Positions 14,853-22,306 of a DNA stretch of 32,496 bases are shown piece by piece. The translations under genes were made by a program, and so were the position numbers. Within the stretch, counting starts at the first letter, position 1. Every line of letters begins with the position of its first letter. Source of the stretch: Firmicutes bacterium AM55-24TS (GTDB lineage Bacteria; Bacillota; Clostridia; UBA1381); contig QTVU01000034.1 in assembly GCA_003460745.1 (NCBI GenBank), positions 1 through 32,496 on the forward strand, given 5' to 3'. The notes under the pieces are model-generated. The model ran no database searches. It saw nothing but the letters and a program-made list of their open reading frames with translations, and was not told the origin of the DNA.

Positions 14853-15722
14853 ATGTTTCTTATAATTATAATAGGACTGATAGGTTTTGGATTATATGAA
14901 CTGGCGACAACAGTATATACAGTTCCGAATCGACAAACCAAAAAAGCTGTTAAACGATTGGTAAATCAGAAAAAGTTATCAGATGACCTTAAAGAATTTT
15001 TTGTTGATCCAATTTCAAAAGTATTTTCAAAGTTTATAAAAATGGATAGAATTGCTCGTGAAAAACAACAGAGAAATCTATTAAGGGTGGGTATTGACAT
15101 TACACCTGAAAAATACTATGCTGATGCATTAGTCATATCGTTATGGATATTATGCTTAGGAGCCTTATTTATATTAATAGGAGTTCCTATTTTTTTTGCT
15201 ATTGCTGCTATATTTGCAGTATGGCTATTTTTCAGTAATATTGATGTTGCAAACAAAGAAATAAAGAAAGTCAATAATGCAATAACGAGAGATTTACCAA
15301 AATTCGTAATGATTTACGACCATGCAAGAGGAGATAATGTACAACTTGTAGATATTATAGAAAAATATCGTGAAGCAGCTTGCAAGGAGTTTCAATATGA
15401 CTTGGATTTGCTGATTGTTGATTTAAAAACCGGAAGTGAAGAATCGGCATTAATATCATTTGCTGAACGTACAAACATTCAGGAACTCAGTAACTTCGTA
15501 AATATATTATTAGGCAGCATTAAGGGTGATGATGTTAGTACAGCGATACAACTTACACAAAGAGAAATGGAGGTAATCAGGAGAGAAGAAAAAAACAGAA
15601 AGATACTTGCTTTGCCGGATAAAGTCAAAGTATCAATATATGCAACCGGCATTATGTTAGCAATTTTAGCTATAACACCTATATTAATGGATATGGCTAA
15701 GAGCTTAACAGCATTCAAATAA
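14853..15722 (+). CDS. tadC: TadC-like inner-membrane platform protein, 289 aa
   Basis: Second T2SSF-type platform protein. Membrane segments lie near residues 1-19, 88-128 (a close pair: ALVISLWILCLGALFILIG, then FFAIAAIFAVWLFF) and 263-283. The cytoplasmic domain has ITRDLPKFVMIYDHARGDN and a C-terminal QREMEVIRREEKNRKI. It has a strong site GGGAGGAGGT at 14839-14848. It forms a pair with the TadB-like protein, as is usual in Tad operons. The end of the gene is 24 bp from the Flp-like gene. Confidence 0.82.
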   Translation: MFLIIIIGLIGFGLYELATTVYTVPNRQTKKAVKRLVNQKKLSDDLKEFFVDPISKVFSKFIKMDRIAREKQQRNLLRVGIDITPEKYYADALVISLWILCLGALFILIGVPIFFAIAAIFAVWLFFSNIDVANKEIKKVNNAITRDLPKFVMIYDHARGDNVQLVDIIEKYREAACKEFQYDLDLLIVDLKTGSEESALISFAERTNIQELSNFVNILLGSIKGDDVSTAIQLTQREMEVIRREEKNRKILALPDKVKVSIYATGIMLAILAITPILMDMAKSLTAFK

Positions 15723-15746
15723 CAGGAAAAAGGAGATTATGTAGTT

Positions 15747-15980
15747 ATGGAAAAAGAAAAAATGTATGAGCTTAAAAGTAAGGCTAAAATTCAACTTAAT
15801 AAGTTGAAAGATGAAATGATGAAAAAGAAGAAACAAGGATTATCTCATTTCGTTGAAATTCTAATAGCTATTTTGGTGGCTATTGTTGTTGGAGGCGTGT
15901 TTATGGTTTTATCTAATGAAGGCATGAGAACAATCTTCTCAAATATGATTGACCGTATAATTAACGGTTTTCAGGGATAA
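15747..15980 (+). CDS. Flp-like small prepilin, 77 aa
   Basis: Probable major pilin of the Tad-like system. A long basic leader of about 34 residues (ending MMKKKKQG) precedes LSHFVEILIAILVAIVVGGV, a pilin-type hydrophobic helix. Gly followed by a Glu at about +6 in the helix fits class III/Flp prepilin cleavage by an A24 peptidase, although Flp usually has Glu at +5 and a shorter leader. The mature peptide would be about 43 residues. The gene sits directly after the TadC-like gene, where flp or TadE genes often lie. The prepilin peptidase at 23605 is the candidate processing enzyme. Confidence 0.72.
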   Translation: MEKEKMYELKSKAKIQLNKLKDEMMKKKKQGLSHFVEILIAILVAIVVGGVFMVLSNEGMRTIFSNMIDRIINGFQG

Positions 15981-15995
15981 TTAGCGGTGAAAAAT

Positions 15996-16424
15996 ATGGC
16001 TAAATATTTTGCAAAAAAGAAAAAAGGAAGTATAGCAATATGGCAGATATTTGAGATTATTCTGTTTGTGGCTCTTGTTTATACATTCATAACATTATGG
16101 CCTGTTTTTCTGCAAAAGCAAAATGTCGATTACATAGCTAAAACAATGGTACGTGCGGTTGAAACAAACGGTCGTATTGATTCATCAATTACAGATTTAC
16201 AACATGAGTTGGAAAACGATTTCGGTGTTGAACTTGATGATGTAAGATGGACAACTCAATATGTTCCGGGAACGAATAAAATTCAAATTAAAAGTAAATT
16301 TGAATTGACAGTTACAGACCACGCAACAATACGTATTATGAATCCTACATTTGGTGATCCTCTTGATATAAATGTACCGATGTCAAAAACATTGGTAGGT
16401 GTATCACAGGTGTTTTGGAAGTAG
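15996..16424 (+). CDS. TadE/DUF4320-like pseudopilin, 142 aa
   Basis: A basic leader (AKYFAKKKKG) is followed by SIAIWQIFEIILFVALVYTF, a class III signal-like helix, and then a soluble domain of about 100 residues (VDYIAKTMVRAVETNG and later DVRWTTQYVPGTNKIQ). I know this pattern from DUF4320 proteins of Firmicutes mobile elements, which resemble TadE. The start is uncertain: ATG at 15996 with GGTGA 5 bp before it, or GTG at 15987; I prefer the ATG. It would be a minor pilin cleaved by the A24 peptidase and lies between the Flp-like gene and another pseudopilin. Confidence 0.7.
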   Translation: MAKYFAKKKKGSIAIWQIFEIILFVALVYTFITLWPVFLQKQNVDYIAKTMVRAVETNGRIDSSITDLQHELENDFGVELDDVRWTTQYVPGTNKIQIKSKFELTVTDHATIRIMNPTFGDPLDINVPMSKTLVGVSQVFWK

Positions 16425-16432
16425 GTGATACA

Positions 16433-16897
16433 ATGCAATATAAGAAAAAAGCATTTTCAGGTATAGGTTTTATATTGGCTATATTTATGTTTGGTATAGC
16501 ATTGTTTATAACAATGGAATACTATCATATATTCACTACAAAAGAAAGTGTTGATATTGATGTATCACGAGCATTGAATATATCTGTTGACCTTGCAATG
16601 CAGGATATAGACTGGATTCAACATAATTCAGTTATGGATACGACAAAAGCGGAAAAGGAATTTAAAAGCTATTTAATAAATGATATGGGACTAAACAGTA
16701 ATTACGAAAAGTATGATTCTAATGGTGAATTTTTGTATCAAATAATCATTGATGAAACAAAAATTCAAAGAACACCAGCTAAATTTAAAGTGAGTGGAAG
16801 AATACGAATGAAACCCGTAACAGTACGAAGTGTCTTGCCTGAAACATTTGATGTTCCATTTTCAGAAGAATCAAAAAATACACGATATGATGATTAA
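16433..16897 (+). CDS. TadE/TadF-like minor pseudopilin, 154 aa
   Basis: Start is ATG at 16433 with AGGTGAT (16423-16429). The N-terminus MQYKKKAFSG, then IGFILAIFMFGIALFITMEY, is a prepilin-like leader and helix, with no Glu at +5. The soluble domain (VDIDVSRALNISVDLAMQDI and later KFKVSGRIRMKPVTVRSVLP) is about 120 residues long and resembles minor pseudopilins in layout only. Third in a row of small pilin-like genes, it closes the Tad-like block. The P-loop gene follows after 17 bp. Confidence 0.65.
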   Translation: MQYKKKAFSGIGFILAIFMFGIALFITMEYYHIFTTKESVDIDVSRALNISVDLAMQDIDWIQHNSVMDTTKAEKEFKSYLINDMGLNSNYEKYDSNGEFLYQIIIDETKIQRTPAKFKVSGRIRMKPVTVRSVLPETFDVPFSEESKNTRYDD

Positions 16898-16914
16898 ACA
16901 AGGAGGTGCAGAGT

Positions 16915-17685
16915 ATGAATACAATGGTTGTTAATTGCTATGCCGGACCGGGTGCAGGTAAAACTACTTGTGCTTGGGAAGTTGCGTCACAACTCAAGAA
17001 AAAAGGTATTAATACCGAATATGTTTCGGAGTATGCCAAGGAACTGGTTTGGGAGGGAAAATATGATGTACTTGAAAACCAAGAACATCTTTTTGCAGAA
17101 CAAGCCAAACGTCTTGAAAGACTTCGTGGAAAGGTAGAAGTTATAGTAACAGATTCGCCGATTTTGATGAGCCACATTTATGGCCGAAACAACAGTACGG
17201 ATTTTACAATGCGTATCGATGATGAATATAAAAAGTATTATAACTTCAATCTTTTTATAAAACGTGGTGATACATTTCAGCAAGCCGGACGCATTCAAAA
17301 TCTTGAAGAAAGTAAGGCACTTGACAGAAAGATAATGAATATGTTAAAAGAAAAAAATATTTATTTCGGTGTATATTCACACGAAAATGTAAAATATATT
17401 TCGGATAACATAATTAAAAATTTGCAAGCAGTCAGAGAAAAGCCTGAAATTGAAATTAAAGATACTCCGACATTAAAAGATGCTGCCACATATGATAAAC
17501 TATACGGCAAAGAATCAGTAAAAGGCTATTTTATCGTTGACAGTGTGACACTAAATAACAATACATTTGTTATGGGATATAACCCAAATGCACCACAACC
17601 GTATGTAACATGGCAAAAGTCAGATGATGAGTATTCTTTAGGACATTATTTTAGTAATGAATTAAAGGCTAAATGCGATTTGTAA
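16915..17685 (+). CDS. P-loop NTPase of the AAA_28/nucleoside-kinase type with extra C-terminal domain, 256 aa
   Basis: Start is ATG at 16915 with a perfect AGGAGGTG (16901-16908). Residues 4-21 hold VVNCYAGPGAGKTTCAWE with Walker A GPGAGKTT (11-18). EYVSEYAKELVWEGKYDVL and IVTDSPILMSHIYGRN match a family of phage and mobile-element P-loop proteins related to NadR-type kinases and AAA_28. From about residue 178 there is an extra domain (KDTPTLKDAATYDKLYGKES and GHYFSNELKAKCDL) that I do not recognise. A cytoplasmic enzyme; the substrate is unknown. The following 62-residue gene starts 13 bp before its stop codon in another frame. Confidence 0.72.
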   Translation: MNTMVVNCYAGPGAGKTTCAWEVASQLKKKGINTEYVSEYAKELVWEGKYDVLENQEHLFAEQAKRLERLRGKVEVIVTDSPILMSHIYGRNNSTDFTMRIDDEYKKYYNFNLFIKRGDTFQQAGRIQNLEESKALDRKIMNMLKEKNIYFGVYSHENVKYISDNIIKNLQAVREKPEIEIKDTPTLKDAATYDKLYGKESVKGYFIVDSVTLNNNTFVMGYNPNAPQPYVTWQKSDDEYSLGHYFSNELKAKCDL

Positions 17686-17861
17686 AACGGGCTGATAATA
17701 CTCTGAATAATGAAAAATATGATTTTATAGATAATATTGAAAGCAGTATATCTAATGGACAAGCAGTTGAACCTCAAGATTACGATTTCTATAAAACATT
17801 AGTGTCAGAGCCTGAACAGATTAATTCTGAAGTCGACATGAATGAAGATTTTGAAATGTAG
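17673..17861 (+). CDS. 62-residue protein sharing its C-terminal tail with the DUF4116 protein
   Basis: The last 44 residues align without gaps to the end of the DUF4116 protein at 17888-18682 (about 29 of 44 identical), and the final 15 (EQINSEVDMNEDFEM) are identical. Across those 15 codons the DNA differs at five sites, all synonymous. The 22-residue repeats of the larger protein are absent here. It may be a remnant of a duplicated repeat gene or a free-standing copy of a functional tail. The start ATG lies within the end of the P-loop gene, so translation is likely coupled, and no ribosome binding site of its own is obvious. Another view is that this is a tail reached by frameshift from the P-loop gene, but no slippery site is apparent. 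Confidence 0.6.
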   Translation: MRFVKRADNTLNNEKYDFIDNIESSISNGQAVEPQDYDFYKTLVSEPEQINSEVDMNEDFEM

Positions 17862-17887
17862 GAAATCAGAAAGGAAAAACATTTAAA

Positions 17888-18682
17888 ATGGCAGAAGAAA
17901 TGAACGAAACTGAAAGATATTATCGTGAAGCAATAAATGATCCATATAAGTGTATGGAAACTGTTAAGAAAGCTCCATGGTCGATTAGATATGCAAAGGA
18001 ACAAACACTTGAATTGTGTATGGAGGCAGTACAAAATGACGGAGAAGTGCTTGCATACGTCAAAGAGCAAACACCTGAAATATGTATGGCAGCAGTGAAA
18101 AATGACGGGTTAGCATTAGATTATGTAAAAGAACAAACACCCGAAATATGTATGGCTGCTGTGAAGAATTGTGGGTGGGCATTAGAATGTGTCAAAGAGC
18201 AAACATCAGATATATGCATGGCAGCTATAAATAGTAATGGATTGGCGTTGAAACATGTCAAAGAGCAAACACCCGAAATATGTATGGCTGCTGTAGATAG
18301 TAATGGATTGGCATTGAAAAATGTCAAAGAACAAACACCCGAAATATGTATGGCAGCGGTACAAGAAAATTTCCGAGCAATACGTTTTGTCAAAGAACAG
18401 ACACCTGAAGTATGTATGGCAGCTGTTAATGAATCAGCTAAGGCATTGCAATACATAGAACATCAGACACCGGAAATGTTTATTGCAGCAATGAAACATG
18501 ATAGCAGAGCGGTAAATTATATTTCAGAAGAATTTGCAAAATCTTTGATAAATAACGTTGAAAAAAGAATATCTAACAGACAAGCGGTTAAACCGGAAGA
18601 ATACTATGCATATCAAAATTTAACGGCTGAGCTTGAACAAATTAATTCAGAAGTTGATATGAATGAAGATTTTGAGATGTGA
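17888..18682 (+). CDS. DUF4116-type helical repeat protein, 264 aa
   Basis: Eight clear 22-residue repeats (residues 35-210) of the form YVKEQTPEICMAAVKNDG plus four more residues, the pattern of DUF4116. They should stack as helical hairpins into a curved solenoid suited to protein binding. Each unit keeps KEQTPE and the C-M-A-A core, with the first residue varying (Y, C, H, N, F). A non-repeat C-terminal 54 residues ends with the same EQINSEVDMNEDFEM tail as the preceding small protein. There is no signal peptide or membrane segment. The biological role of DUF4116 is not known to me; many occur in large gut Firmicutes and protist-associated genomes. ATG at 17888, with GAAAGGAAA upstream at a long spacing. 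Confidence 0.82.
   Translation: MAEEMNETERYYREAINDPYKCMETVKKAPWSIRYAKEQTLELCMEAVQNDGEVLAYVKEQTPEICMAAVKNDGLALDYVKEQTPEICMAAVKNCGWALECVKEQTSDICMAAINSNGLALKHVKEQTPEICMAAVDSNGLALKNVKEQTPEICMAAVQENFRAIRFVKEQTPEVCMAAVNESAKALQYIEHQTPEMFIAAMKHDSRAVNYISEEFAKSLINNVEKRISNRQAVKPEEYYAYQNLTAELEQINSEVDMNEDFEM
17990..18517 (+). repeat. Eight 66-bp coding repeats (22 aa each)
   Basis: In-frame tandem units of exactly 66 bp with high mutual identity, especially over GTCAAAGAGCAAACACC-type segments. The uniform length suggests recent expansion or homogenisation, and unit number may vary between relatives. Confidence 0.85.
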
Positions 18683-18696
18683 AAGGAAGATGAAAA

Positions 18697-19812
18697 ATGA
18701 AGAAAGTGTATAAAAGCATTTTAGCGGCAACCATAGCACTATCGACAACAATGTCGATAGTAACAGGATTTGCGGCAAACAACGACAAAGAAAAAAATCA
18801 AGAAAATAATTCAGCTATAACATATAATGCCGGAAACGAGATTAAACCTGATGTACAAGTTTTAAGCGATAACGGTACACAACTTACAAAAGGTGTTGAT
18901 TATGATTTGTCTTATGAAAACAATGTGAATGTCGGTAAAGCTACTGTTAATATCACCTTTAAAGGTAACTATACGGGTACACGCAGTGTGAATTTCAACA
19001 TCATTGCAAAAGCATTGTCAAACGATTTGGTTGATATATCGGAAACAACGGCACAAACATATACAGGCAGTGAAATTACACCGACACCGACAATTAAATT
19101 CGGCGATGTCACACTTGTTAAAGATAAAGATTACACATTGTCCTATGAAGATAACGTAAATGCCGGCAAAGCAAAAATTAATGTGTCGTTCATCGGCAAT
19201 TACTCCGGTACTGCAACTTCAAGCTTTGATATTATACCGGATGTGCTTAATCAAGAAAAGGTAAGTATATCAGAAACTACGGCACAAACATACACCGGCA
19301 GTGCTATTACACCAACACCAACGATTAAATACGGTGATGTAACTCTTGTTAAAGATAAAGATTATAATTTGACTTATACCGATAACGTAAATGTTGGTAA
19401 AGCGAAAATTAATGTGTCGTTCATCGGCAATTACTCTGGCAGTGCAACGACAAATTTTGATATTATACCGGATGTACTTAATCAGGAAAAGGTTGATATA
19501 TCAGAAATAGCAAAGCAGACCTATACCGGAAAGGAAATCACACCGACACCAACGATTAAATACGGTGATGTAACTCTTGTTAAAGATAAAGATTACACAT
19601 TAACATATACTGATAATATAAATGTGGGTACTGCTAAAGTAAGTATTACATTTATAGGTAATTACTCCGGCACTGCTGCAACAAATTTTGATATTATAGC
19701 AAGAGTGGTAACTGAAGATGATAAAACTGTTACAATTCAGCCGATTGCAGATCAAACATATACAGGCAGTGAAATTACACCTGAACCTGTAATTATTGAT
19801 AAGAGCAGATAA
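18697..19812 (+). CDS. Secreted protein of four Ig-like repeats plus a truncated fifth, 371 aa
   Basis: Signal peptide 1-26 (ending TGFA/AN). Four Ig-like repeats of about 77 residues follow, with TYTG-type landmarks at 121, 198, 275 and 354 and a first divergent copy at 42-103. Each full unit runs from YTGxxITPTPTIK through LVKDKDYTLTYTDNINVG to FIGNYSG and FDII. Such repeats are common in clostridial BspA-like surface proteins. The fifth stops after YTGSEITPEPVIIDKSR: it has only the first third of the domain. The LRR protein at 21076 ends the same way. The protein has no SLH domain or other anchor, whereas its neighbour at 19842 has SLH anchors and begins with the missing second part. ATG at 18697 with AAAGGAAG upstream. 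Confidence 0.85.
   Translation: MKKVYKSILAATIALSTTMSIVTGFAANNDKEKNQENNSAITYNAGNEIKPDVQVLSDNGTQLTKGVDYDLSYENNVNVGKATVNITFKGNYTGTRSVNFNIIAKALSNDLVDISETTAQTYTGSEITPTPTIKFGDVTLVKDKDYTLSYEDNVNAGKAKINVSFIGNYSGTATSSFDIIPDVLNQEKVSISETTAQTYTGSAITPTPTIKYGDVTLVKDKDYNLTYTDNVNVGKAKINVSFIGNYSGSATTNFDIIPDVLNQEKVDISEIAKQTYTGKEITPTPTIKYGDVTLVKDKDYTLTYTDNINVGTAKVSITFIGNYSGTAATNFDIIARVVTEDDKTVTIQPIADQTYTGSEITPEPVIIDKSR
19030..19800 (+). repeat. Tandem repeats of about 231 bp encoding Ig-like domains
   Basis: Three full units and one truncated unit with spacing of 77, 77 and 79 codons between TYTG motifs. Units three and four share an almost unbroken identical stretch of over 40 bp around the GGTGATGTAACTCTTGTTAA segment, pointing to recent duplication or gene conversion. 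Confidence 0.85.
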
Positions 19813-19841
19813 AATAAGAAAAATCTAAAGGAAAGGGGATA

Positions 19842-21023
19842 ATGACAGTGAAAAAGAAAATAACAGCTGTTATAACGGCATTTGTTTTGTCGGTCAGTAG
19901 CTTATGTCTTACAGTAATGGCAGACGAAACAAATACATCAACACCTATACCTACAATAACACCTGCTCCGACAGATGATATTAATATAACTGTTGACGGA
20001 AAAACATTAGTTAAAGATGTGGATTATAAATTAACATATCGTGACAACATAAATGTTGGTACTGCAACGGTAGTGGTTACTTTCATCGGCAATTACTCGG
20101 GACAAAAAGAAGAAACATTTAATATTGTACGAAAGAAATCATCATCGTCATCTTCATCTAAAAAGGACAATACCAAAGTTGAAGTAATGCAAGATAATAA
20201 TGTGCTACTTACAACAGAAACAAGCGGTGATGTAAATGTAATTATACCGAAAAATATTGAATATAACAGTGTGTATAAAGTAATTGTTACTGTAAAAGGC
20301 GTAGCTCAAGCATACAAGGATGTTGAAATCAAAGACAAATATGGCAGAACATTAAGAGGAAGAACAGATAAAAACGGTGTTGCATATTTACAGGTTGTAT
20401 CGGATGAAACACCAAAGCCGGCTGTGGCAATAACGCCAACACCGACAGCACAATCATCAGAAATACATAAATCATATATTTCAGGATATGACGATAATAC
20501 ATTCCGCCCTGATGGCAATATAACAAGAGCCGAAACTGCGGCTATGTTATATAGAGTATTAACTAATACGAAATCAGGTGAATCAATTAGCTTTTCTGAT
20601 ATAAAAGAACGTGCGTGGTATTATGAATCTGTAAATGCCATGAGTAAAGCGGGAATTATAAACGGATATACAGACGGAACTTTCCGTCCGGATAATCAAA
20701 TTACGAGGGCAGAGTTCGTTACAATGATAATGCAGAATAAAGAATTGTCTGAATTTGATACAATACCGTTTACTGATGTTAAATCAGATTTGTGGAGTGC
20801 AAAATATATATATTCGGCATTTAAAGCAAAATATATAGACGGATATGAAGATAACACATTCAAACCTGATAATCCAATTACAAGAGCAGAAGCTGTGAAG
20901 ATAATTAATAGCATTCTCGGCAGAACGGATTACAGAAATGAAAAAAATCCGTTTACAGATGTAAAAATATCTCATTGGGCATATAAACAAATTCTTGAGG
21001 CAGCAGTTGAGCATACAAAATAA
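19842..21023 (+). CDS. SLH-anchored surface protein starting with a partial Ig-like domain, 393 aa
   Basis: Signal peptide 1-27 (ending TVMA/DE). After a Thr/Pro stretch, residues 47-98 (INITVDGKTLVKDVDYKL, then TYRDNINVG and FIGNYSGQKEETFNIV) match only the second part of the Ig-like repeat in the preceding protein. The first strand region with YTGxEITP is missing. A Ser/Lys linker (SSSSSSSKKD) leads to a small beta domain (about 108-190, with KVIVTVKGVAQAYKDVEI and YGRTLRGRTDKNGVAYL). Then come three SLH modules marked by GYDDNTFRPDGNITRAE, GYTDGTFRPDNQITRAE and GYEDNTFKPDNPITRAE, and a partial fourth. It should sit on the cell wall and is well placed to hold unanchored neighbours. ATG at 19842, AAAGGGGAT upstream. 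Terminator after the stop. Confidence 0.88.
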   Translation: MTVKKKITAVITAFVLSVSSLCLTVMADETNTSTPIPTITPAPTDDINITVDGKTLVKDVDYKLTYRDNINVGTATVVVTFIGNYSGQKEETFNIVRKKSSSSSSSKKDNTKVEVMQDNNVLLTTETSGDVNVIIPKNIEYNSVYKVIVTVKGVAQAYKDVEIKDKYGRTLRGRTDKNGVAYLQVVSDETPKPAVAITPTPTAQSSEIHKSYISGYDDNTFRPDGNITRAETAAMLYRVLTNTKSGESISFSDIKERAWYYESVNAMSKAGIINGYTDGTFRPDNQITRAEFVTMIMQNKELSEFDTIPFTDVKSDLWSAKYIYSAFKAKYIDGYEDNTFKPDNPITRAEAVKIINSILGRTDYRNEKNPFTDVKISHWAYKQILEAAVEHTK

Positions 21024-21059
21024 AATACAAAAGGGAGGAATTACTCCCTTTTTGTATTT
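21023..21059 (+). terminator. Long-stem terminator after the SLH protein gene
   Basis: AAATACAAAAGGGAG (21023-21037) pairs with CTCCCTTTTTGTATTT (21044-21059) across GAATTA. The T-run lies in the 3' arm. The next ribosome binding site starts at 21062. Confidence 0.78.
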
Positions 21060-21075
21060 GGAAAGGGTGATTATA

Positions 21076-22296
21076 TTGAAACGAATAAAGAAATTTATAG
21101 TTGGTTTAATTGTCATAACGATAATTAATGTACTATTTGTAACAGTATATGCTGCACCATTTGAAATGCAAAATGCAATTAAACCTAATATTCAAATGTA
21201 TAGTAACAGTAGTAATAATATTATTGATACTGGTAAGTGTGGAGATAACTTAACTTGGACGTTGTATGATGATGGTTTATTGAGTATCACGGGTACCGGT
21301 GGGATGTATTATTATAATCCTAATGATACACCTTGGCATTCATATAGAGATAAATTAAAATCGTTGTCTTTGGGTAATGGGATAACTTCTATTGGTCTTA
21401 ATGCTTTTAATAATTGTAGTGGTCTAACAGGCAATCTAATAATTCCAGATAGTATTACTTCTATTGGCAGTCATGCTTTCCAGAGTTGTAGTGGCTTGAC
21501 AGGCAATCTGATAATACCCGATGGCGTAAAGACTGTTGGTTGGGGTGCTTTTTGGGGTTGCAGTGGTTTAACAGGCAAAGTTAACATATCAAAAAACGTC
21601 AGTAGTATTGAGTATGGTCCATTTGCTGGTACAGGTATTACAGCTATAAATGTTGCAGATGACAATCCTGATTATAGAGACATAGACGGTATACTATTTA
21701 CAAAGGACGGAAAGACGCTTATACAGTGTCCTACGAAAAAAGCAATAAACAACTATCAATTTCCTGATGGTGTCACGACTATTGGGCTTTATGCTTTTTA
21801 TAATTGTAGTGGCTTAACGGGAAATATTGTAATACCGGATAGTGTGACTTATATCGGTAGTGATGCTTTTGGTAATTGTAGTGGCTTGACAGGCAATCTT
21901 AACATTCCAGACAGTGTTACTTTTATTGGTGACTATGCTTTCGGTGACTGTAGAGGTTTAACAGGTAATCTAATTATTCCAGATGGTGTTACCTATATCG
22001 GTAGTGCTGCATTTAGATATTGTGATGGTTTGACAGGAAATATAGTGATACCAGACAGTGTAACTACTATTGGTAGTGCTGCTTTTGACTGCTGTAGAGG
22101 TATAACAGATGTAAACATAGCAAAATCTAAAGATAAACTATCAAATTATCCTTGGGGTCTTACAGGGAATGGCATAGTATTCCACTGGAACTCACCATCT
22201 GGGGTAGCTTGTAAGATTAATATACAAATACCAACTGTCGAATGGACAGGCAGCGAAGTAACACCTGATGTTGTTATTACAGATACAGAAAGATGA
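21076..22296 (+). CDS. BspA-type leucine-rich repeat surface protein with partial Ig-like tail, 406 aa
   Basis: Start is TTG at 21076 with AAAGGGTG. Signal peptide 1-26 (ending VYA/AP). A short N-terminal beta domain (KCGDNLTWTLYDDGLLSITG, about 54-73) is followed by about ten LRR_5/BspA repeats of 23-24 residues of the type SGLTGNLIIPDSVTSIG plus HAFQSC (about 95-365). One repeat is replaced by an irregular insert (DDNPDYRDIDGILFTKDGKT). The last 28 residues, with IQIPTVEWTGSEVTPDVVI and TDTER, are the truncated first part of the Ig-like repeat, matching the end of the 18697 protein in register. There is no anchor domain. BspA-type LRRs mediate adhesion in several gut and oral bacteria. It overlaps nothing; the next gene starts 10 bp after its stop. 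Confidence 0.86.
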   Translation: MKRIKKFIVGLIVITIINVLFVTVYAAPFEMQNAIKPNIQMYSNSSNNIIDTGKCGDNLTWTLYDDGLLSITGTGGMYYYNPNDTPWHSYRDKLKSLSLGNGITSIGLNAFNNCSGLTGNLIIPDSITSIGSHAFQSCSGLTGNLIIPDGVKTVGWGAFWGCSGLTGKVNISKNVSSIEYGPFAGTGITAINVADDNPDYRDIDGILFTKDGKTLIQCPTKKAINNYQFPDGVTTIGLYAFYNCSGLTGNIVIPDSVTYIGSDAFGNCSGLTGNLNIPDSVTFIGDYAFGDCRGLTGNLIIPDGVTYIGSAAFRYCDGLTGNIVIPDSVTTIGSAAFDCCRGITDVNIAKSKDKLSNYPWGLTGNGIVFHWNSPSGVACKINIQIPTVEWTGSEVTPDVVITDTER

Positions 22297-22306
22297 GAGG
22301 TGCATG

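Noticed and set aside
17640..17700. Programmed frameshift joining the P-loop protein to the 62-residue tail protein
   Set aside because: No convincing slippery heptamer or downstream structure near 17660-17685; simple overlap with coupled translation is enough.
19753..19900. 18697 and 19842 as one gene broken by a frameshift
   Set aside because: The second gene has its own ribosome binding site and full signal peptide, the frames differ across a clean stop, and the LRR protein ends with the same partial domain elsewhere. A sequencing error would not explain this.
21400..22120. DNA repeats in the LRR gene as a mobile or regulatory repeat
   Set aside because: The period of about 69-72 bp simply follows the BspA leucine-rich repeat units of the protein.
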